Below are positions 58,440 to 64,000 of a stretch of DNA of 64,000 nucleotides, piece after piece (position 1 is the stretch's first letter; each line of letters starts with the position of its first letter). Under the pieces are notes generated by a model. It worked only from the letters and a program-made list of their open reading frames with translations, was not told the DNA's origin and did not search any database. The DNA is taken from IMG/VR virus record IMGVR_UViG_3300034093_000288, positions 1-64,000 of that record. One strand, 5' to 3'. The position numbers and the translations under genes are program-made. This DNA comes from a virus.

Positions 58440-58447
58440 CAAATATA
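58440..58447 (-). promoter_or_regulatory. Lysis-operon -7 box TATATTTG
   Basis: The minus strand reads TATATTTG, 16 bases before ATG 58423. It would drive the operon that includes the lysis genes. Confidence 0.6.
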
Positions 58448-58453
58448 ATGAAT

Positions 58454-61400
58454 TTAGTGTAATGGTACCCAAGTACTTCCGTTGTATACTGTTACTTTAT
58501 TGTTAGTTGTGTCATACACAATTAATCCTGTAGCAGGTGACCCTATACTGTTCATTTCTGAATTTGTCATTCTCGGAGGTAAGAAACCTTGCCTTCTTGA
58601 TGACAAGTCCATTATAGATGATGTATCAGGAGCAGTTGTTCCAACGCCTACACTACCGTTAGCAGCTATACGCATCATTTCAGATCCACCAATATTTATG
58701 GCAAATGGATTAGCAAATGAAAGATCTAAAGATGATACTCCTGTAGAGTTTGAGCTTAATGATAATGTCTGAGGAGTTCCAAATGCTTGGCTATGTACAA
58801 GTTTCATCGTAGTAGGCACGAATGATGTACCTACAACATGAAGTTTAACATCAGGACTAGTTGTACCTATACCAACATCCCCAGACCCAGCTACAGCTAC
58901 TCTAGTTGATCCAAAAGTAGCTAAGTGAACAGAACTAAATCCTGCAACAGTTAATATATTAGAGCTATCTCTTCTTATAAAATTAGAAGTGTTACCGAAA
59001 TACAAGTAATTGTTCTCAGGTAATCTAATATCTCCAACAACATCTAATTTATAAGTTGGAGTAGTAGTACCAATACCTACATTACCATTTGTAGCAATAA
59101 ACATTGCATTGGCAGTGTTGTTAGGATGGAATGCAATTGAACCATTGCTGTTGTAGATATTCAAAGAGGCATTACCACCCCATGAATTACTACCTGTACC
59201 ATTCTTAAATATCTGACCACTTCCGCTGTCAGAGTATAAAGCTAACCCTGAATAGTTAGCATCACTTGTATCACCAACTCTAATGAAAGACTGAGATGCT
59301 GATGAATTAATAAAGCTAGCAACAAATGTATCTGAACCACCGTTTACCTCTAATCTATATCCCGGTGTAGTTGTTCCAATACCTAGTCTACCTGCGTTTG
59401 TGATGCGCATCCATTCATTAAATGATGAATAATAAGCACCGCCAAATTTTATAGCTGCATTTGTATATGTAGCAACTAGACCTGTATTGTCAGAATCCCA
59501 ACCGAAATAAGCACCACCATTAATATTTCCAGCTAAAAACGTAGTTGAAATAGCTGATGAATTATTAATATGTAATTTAGCTTGAGGAGTAGTAGTACCA
59601 ATACCTACGTTGCCGCCACTTGTTATGCGCATACGTTCTGCTCCACCTGTTTCAAATGCCATAGGAACATAAGAAGATGAGCCGATATATGATGAGCTTA
59701 AATATGCTGCATTTCCGTCTATACTAAATATAAATTGTTGTGTATTTGCAGTTCCATTTGTAACACCTACTAACCCATTTACTGTTAATGTTCTATTTGG
59801 CGATGTAGTACCTATACCAACGTTGCCTGATGGTACATAAAAATTAGTATTAGCTGCTATAGATACGACATTTGTAGTATATCCAGCTATTGTATCAATA
59901 AATAAATTTCCAGATTCAATATAAGTATTTCCTACAACGTGTAATTTAGCTCCAGGACTAGTAGTGCCTATACCTACGTTACCTGTTGCATAAATATCAC
60001 CTCCTGAAGAAATACTAATTGCTTCAGTCGCACTTATGTAAAAACCTTGACGAGTAGTATGGACTAGTGTAGTACCTGGTGTTACTGGACTTCCTCCAAA
60101 TGTTACTGATTCACTGTTAAGTGGAAAAACTTCAATATTTAAATCAGTTGATGATCCTGCTCCTGACAGCACTTGAGCCTCTATAGAGTACGTTTCATTA
60201 TTATTGCTAATCACTCGAATATTAAGCTGGCTATAAAATCCAGATGTTGTTGTGATTGAAATATCTTGGTAGTGGTTTACAAGAATTTGAGCAGTTACGT
60301 TTACTACAACATTACCAGATGTACCCTGAAACGATATATTTACAGCAGATGCAAGCGATCCTCCAGTAATTGTACAAATTGTTGTATAAGATGTTTGGCT
60401 TACATTAATTATTTGCACATAACGCGGAGCCACATTACTTGTTGTACTTACGCTACCATCTGCCATTAAGTATTGAGAAGATGTACCTCCGCTCTTTATT
60501 AATGAATTAGCTAATACATTTCCATTAACTTCTAGTTTTTGAGATGGGCTAGTAGTACCTATACCTACGTTATTCTTAAAATATGCTGCTCCACCTGTTA
60601 ATATAGCAGCGTCAATATCATTCCAGTTTCCAAATGTTACACCAGTGTTCCCAGTAATATTTATTGCGCCAGATGATGCATTAAAAATATTACTACCTTG
60701 CCATGCCGAACTAAATGAGTGTATTGTTGATAGATTACTTCCTGACTGATAAAACCTTACCGCTCCATAGCCGCTTGAAAAATTTCCATATCTTATCTGA
60801 ATATTTTGATTTCCATTACTTCCGTCACCAATGCTTAAATCTCCATTGACATCTAGTCTTGCTTGAGGAATAGTTGTATTAATACCTACATTGCCATTAG
60901 CCTTAAATGTTACTGATCTTGATGTACCAGGATATAAAGTTATATCTTGTGGTGTATACCAATAAACGTATCCACCTGAATCATGATAAAATGCACTTTG
61001 ACCATTAGCATTATAAAATACTAAATCGTTTCCAGTATAAGAAGTAGAACCACCACCATTTTTAATTTCAAGTTTATTTAATGGATTATCTGTGCCAATA
61101 CCTAAACTTCCTGAAGAACTTATTTCAACTAGATTAGCAGTACCTCCATTTGGTCTAAAATTAAATCCTTGACCTGTAGCTGCCATAAAATACATTCCAT
61201 CAGCTGTACTTGTTGAAGCTAAAATTCTATTATTTCCATCTCCTGTATTTCCAAAAGCTACAGTTCTATACGGGTCACCATAAGTTACATCAGTGCCAAT
61301 AATTACTGAATTAGCTCTAGCATTTCCGCTAACATCTAGTTTGTATCCTGGGCTACCTGTACCAATACCTACGTTATATCCATTATTAAAGATAATATTG

Positions 61401-64000
61401 TCTGCCGACTGTAGATATATAACAGGATTATTACCTTCATACATATATATATCACTACCTGTTGCAGTTGGTACTATGGATGTTCCAAAATATGCACCTC
61501 TAAAGTATGATGCACCTCTTACGTCAAGCTTACCTATAGGAGAACTTGTCCCGATACCTACATCCCCCGAAGCAGTGATGCGCATACGTTCAGTAGCGCT
61601 TGTTGTGATAGTTAATGGTGGGTAAGCACCGGATCTCGCATCGGCTTGTAAATTAACTACGCCGTTGGCAGTACCTGTATTAAATTGTAAGTAGGTACCA
61701 GAGTTATCACCATTAGATAAAATTAATGGAGTGCTTCCTCCTACAATAAACAGTTTAGGACTACCGCTATATCCGCCGGCTACACTAGTAGCTCCTACTA
61801 ATACATTACCTGCGCTTGTTATGCGCATTCTTTCAGCATTAGCTGTTCCAAATATTAATGGGTTAGATTCATAATGATAAACATATGCTGTTTGATCACT
61901 TCCTAGACCCACAAATAAACCATCACTTGTAGTTGTTCCGGTAGTACTATCTTGATATAAATGATTAGCCCCTGCTGTACCTCTTACTCTTAATTGAGGT
62001 TGACCTGATTGATAAACATCAAGGATTGCTAATGGGGTAGTAGTACCAATACCAACGTTGCCTGTAGAAGTTATCCTAACTTTTTCAGTTCCACCTGTCT
62101 CAAGGACAATGTGTCCTAATGCTGATGGCCCATAAGAACCTACTATAAGTTTCCCTAAAGAATAATTATACTCTAAATATGCAGGCGTAGAACCCCCTGC
62201 TAAATTATCACTAAAAGAAAGTAGGTTTCCTGTTAATGCAACATTTCCCGCAACCTGTAATTTTGCCCAACTACCTAAAGCAGTTGTTGCAATACCAACA
62301 TTCGTCCCATTGTCATACAACACACCTGTGCTAATGTTTGATGATGATGTCCATCTTGCCACATAGTTAGCCGTACCTGTACCTGTGACAGGGTTAGTAA
62401 TGACTGACTGATATTGTGGGATATTGAGAACACCTGTTGAGCTATTATAAGTAGCCGCTCCACTTGTTCCGCTTGTTGTTAAGCTTATTGATCCTCTAGC
62501 TCTTGCGTCAGTGAAATATAAATTGCTACCCTCAGCAATGTCATCTGTAGTTAATGTTTGCGAGCCAATACCTAAGATATGGCCGAATTCATCAAGCATT
62601 ATGTTCTGAATGACAGTACCTCTATAGTTAAATGTACCTAAAGGCGTAGACAAATCACCCAACTCACCTAGAGTTGTAGCCAAACATCTGAATGCCTCAA
62701 AGTCACCTCCATCATCTTCAGTTCTGTTCAATAGATCTTGAGCAGTCTGAACGTCAAGGCCTTGACCAATACCGTGAGAGATTGTAATGTTGCCTGATGA
62801 TGTAATAGGGCCGTCCTCAGAGACGATTCTAGGGCCTGCAGTTACGCCAATGCTAGTAACAGTACCAACGCTCCATGATCTGTCAGCAGAGAGGTCGTAT
62901 GACGTGCCATTTATTGTCAACTGACGGCTTGTCGGAACATAGCCACTTAATGCCGATGAGTAGTTTGGTATATTTAAAGTACTTCCAATAAGCGTAGCCG
63001 CTCCACTTGATCCTGTAGTGGTAAGTGTTATTGCGTTCTGCTTGCTATTGAACGTATTCCAGTCAGTTGAGCTTAAGAACCCGTTTGTTGACGCTCCTGC
63101 TTGACTAATTGAGAAAGTTTTTGTAGCACCATTAAAGCTCAAAGGAGCTGTAGTGTTTAACTGAGTGTATGCTAGGTTGCTACCATTAAAGAACACAAAG
63201 TCATTTGTAGTAGCAGCGCCTGCAATCAATCCTGCTGTAATTGTGCCTGTGTTCTGCTGTGTGAGCACAAGGCTTGTTGAAGCAATGCCATAGTTTACAG
63301 CGGCAGAAACAATTGACCTGTTATAGGCAGTTGTCCAGTTTGACTGATTAGCTGTTGTTGGTATTGAATACCCTGATTGAAGACCTAATGCAAATGTGCC
63401 TGATGATGTTATTGGAGATCCCGTAACAGTTAATCCCGTAGGGACAGTCATCGCAATGTTAGTTACAGTACCAACGTTCCAAGATCTATCTGCACTTAAG
63501 TCATATGCAGTACCGTTAATAGTTAACTGCCTAGTAGTCGGAACGGGAGTATATCCTAATGCTGTATCAATACTCTTATTCTTCCAAAGCTGTGTAGCTG
63601 TCTCGTAAAATAAGCCCTGATTGTTTAAAGGATTGTTGATGTAAACATTATGAAGCTCATCAAGCTCCCATCCGTTCATGATCTTCACATATATCTTACC
63701 GTGATTAGCATGAGCGTACTCAACGTAACCCATTACGACAATGTGCCCTGTAGACCCATTTGGCTTAACATTTGTCAGACCACCCGGAATGGTAGGGCTT
63801 AAGTATAATACGTCACCATCTGCCCAAGTTTCACCTTGCAATGATCCGGTTGTATTGATATCCTCAAGATGACCAACAGTAATAATAAAGCCTTCTTGAT
63901 TTGTAGCAATAGTCTCTGTAACCAAACCAATGGTGTCAGCGCTATTAGCATCGCTGTCAGCCTGAGCGTATGCTACAGCTAATCGCTGACCTTGAGCACC
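58454..64000 (-). CDS. Repeat-rich tail fibre protein, N-terminus beyond the window
   Basis: The frame stays open from 58454 to the right edge, so at least 1848 residues are encoded and the start lies outside. Near the visible N-terminus, GFIITVGHLEDINTTGSLQG and GWELDELHNVYINNPLNNQG are typical fibre phrases. Two copies of a module with RQLTINGT-YDLSADRSW follow. The rest has about 14 copies of a repeat with core GNVGIGTTTP followed by KLDV/KLHV. The C-terminus reads RRQGFLPPRMTNSEMNSIGS, then a short domain ending YNGSTWVPLH. It is probably the host-recognition fibre; no intramolecular chaperone is obvious. Confidence 0.85.
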   Translation of the reverse strand, partial: GAQGQRLAVAYAQADSDANSADTIGLVTETIATNQEGFIITVGHLEDINTTGSLQGETWADGDVLYLSPTIPGGLTNVKPNGSTGHIVVMGYVEYAHANHGKIYVKIMNGWELDELHNVYINNPLNNQGLFYETATQLWKNKSIDTALGYTPVPTTRQLTINGTAYDLSADRSWNVGTVTNIAMTVPTGLTVTGSPITSSGTFALGLQSGYSIPTTANQSNWTTAYNRSIVSAAVNYGIASTSLVLTQQNTGTITAGLIAGAATTNDFVFFNGSNLAYTQLNTTAPLSFNGATKTFSISQAGASTNGFLSSTDWNTFNSKQNAITLTTTGSSGAATLIGSTLNIPNYSSALSGYVPTSRQLTINGTSYDLSADRSWSVGTVTSIGVTAGPRIVSEDGPITSSGNITISHGIGQGLDVQTAQDLLNRTEDDGGDFEAFRCLATTLGELGDLSTPLGTFNYRGTVIQNIMLDEFGHILGIGSQTLTTDDIAEGSNLYFTDARARGSISLTTSGTSGAATYNSSTGVLNIPQYQSVITNPVTGTGTANYVARWTSSSNISTGVLYDNGTNVGIATTALGSWAKLQVAGNVALTGNLLSFSDNLAGGSTPAYLEYNYSLGKLIVGSYGPSALGHIVLETGGTEKVRITSTGNVGIGTTTPLAILDVYQSGQPQLRVRGTAGANHLYQDSTTGTTTSDGLFVGLGSDQTAYVYHYESNPLIFGTANAERMRITSAGNVLVGATSVAGGYSGSPKLFIVGGSTPLILSNGDNSGTYLQFNTGTANGVVNLQADARSGAYPPLTITTSATERMRITASGDVGIGTSSPIGKLDVRGASYFRGAYFGTSIVPTATGSDIYMYEGNNPVIYLQSADNIIFNNGYNVGIGTGSPGYKLDVSGNARANSVIIGTDVTYGDPYRTVAFGNTGDGNNRILASTSTADGMYFMAATGQGFNFRPNGGTANLVEISSSGSLGIGTDNPLNKLEIKNGGGSTSYTGNDLVFYNANGQSAFYHDSGGYVYWYTPQDITLYPGTSRSVTFKANGNVGINTTIPQARLDVNGDLSIGDGSNGNQNIQIRYGNFSSGYGAVRFYQSGSNLSTIHSFSSAWQGSNIFNASSGAINITGNTGVTFGNWNDIDAAILTGGAAYFKNNVGIGTTSPSQKLEVNGNVLANSLIKSGGTSSQYLMADGSVSTTSNVAPRYVQIINVSQTSYTTICTITGGSLASAVNISFQGTSGNVVVNVTAQILVNHYQDISITTTSGFYSQLNIRVISNNNETYSIEAQVLSGAGSSTDLNIEVFPLNSESVTFGGSPVTPGTTLVHTTRQGFYISATEAISISSGGDIYATGNVGIGTTSPGAKLHVVGNTYIESGNLFIDTIAGYTTNVVSIAANTNFYVPSGNVGIGTTSPNRTLTVNGLVGVTNGTANTQQFIFSIDGNAAYLSSSYIGSSSYVPMAFETGGAERMRITSGGNVGIGTTTPQAKLHINNSSAISTTFLAGNINGGAYFGWDSDNTGLVATYTNAAIKFGGAYYSSFNEWMRITNAGRLGIGTTTPGYRLEVNGGSDTFVASFINSSASQSFIRVGDTSDANYSGLALYSDSGSGQIFKNGTGSNSWGGNASLNIYNSNGSIAFHPNNTANAMFIATNGNVGIGTTTPTYKLDVVGDIRLPENNYLYFGNTSNFIRRDSSNILTVAGFSSVHLATFGSTRVAVAGSGDVGIGTTSPDVKLHVVGTSFVPTTMKLVHSQAFGTPQTLSLSSNSTGVSSLDLSFANPFAINIGGSEMMRIAANGSVGVGTTAPDTSSIMDLSSRRQGFLPPRMTNSEMNSIGSPATGLIVYDTTNNKVTVYNGSTWVPLH

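Noticed and set aside
1-64000. Lysogeny module (integrase, repressor, attachment site)
   Set aside because: No recombinase or CI-like protein was seen; the winged-helix gene at 3026-3454 alone does not indicate lysogeny.

Overview
The window is part of a lytic tailed-phage genome whose host is almost certainly a member of the Bacteroidota (Flavobacterium-like). The best host evidence is the recurring promoter element TAnnTTTG, sometimes with TTTG/TTG 19-23 bp upstream. It lies in front of nearly every operon on both strands and is the known -7/-33 signature of Bacteroidota sigma factors. Shine-Dalgarno sites are mostly absent or weak, and genes overlap by ATGA or TAATG. No tail sheath, tail tube or tape-measure gene is seen, while a large gp12-like tail hub/stabilisation protein and three successive ejection-type proteins are. 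A short-tailed (podovirus-like) particle is therefore the best guess. No integrase, repressor or complete tRNA gene was seen.

Layout. Positions 1-3000 (minus strand) hold tail or surface structural genes and a run of very small basic proteins. Positions 3026-3454 (plus) hold a lone winged-helix-like gene, followed on the minus strand by a phage GroEL with a downstream GroES (3451-5321). Positions 5842-7190 are mostly non-coding: nested dyads, an AT-rich array of CGACA repeats that looks origin-like, one small gene, and an oddly GC-rich stretch. A strong plus-strand promoter at about 7165-7196 starts the early region. Its long structured leader and small early genes are punctuated by four copies of a 40-nt element resembling the acceptor/T-arm half of a tRNA.

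The early region (7463-22094, plus) carries an amidoligase and a fused class II glutamine amidotransferase / gamma-glutamylcyclotransferase / zinc-ribbon protein. It also carries two DnaA-domain-IV-like proteins, a recombination pair (Sak-type annealing protein and RecE-like exonuclease) and an SSB-like protein with an acidic tail. A second CGACA-repeat locus lies directly before a primase-helicase, which is followed by an SNF2-type helicase, a VRR-NUC nuclease and an NTP-pyrophosphohydrolase-like protein.

The late region (64000 down to 22099, minus) reads in transcription order: a repeat-rich tail fibre, a lysis cassette (two unimolecular-spanin-like lipoproteins, several holin-like membrane proteins, an M15 endolysin) and small structural proteins. 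A metallophosphoesterase, putative small terminase, large terminase, portal, scaffold and major capsid protein follow. The region ends with connector/tail proteins, the tail stabilisation protein and three ejection proteins, the last a 3228-residue polyvalent protein with ADP-ribosyltransferase-like and metallopeptidase motifs.

A 16-bp near-palindrome, GTGTCTTTGAAGACAC, occurs nine times across the window. Copies lie in intergenic gaps, next to the tRNA-like elements, inside a terminator, and inside four unrelated coding sequences. Together with the tRNA-half elements it is the most unusual signal in the window. All functional calls come from reading motifs by eye; no database search was run.
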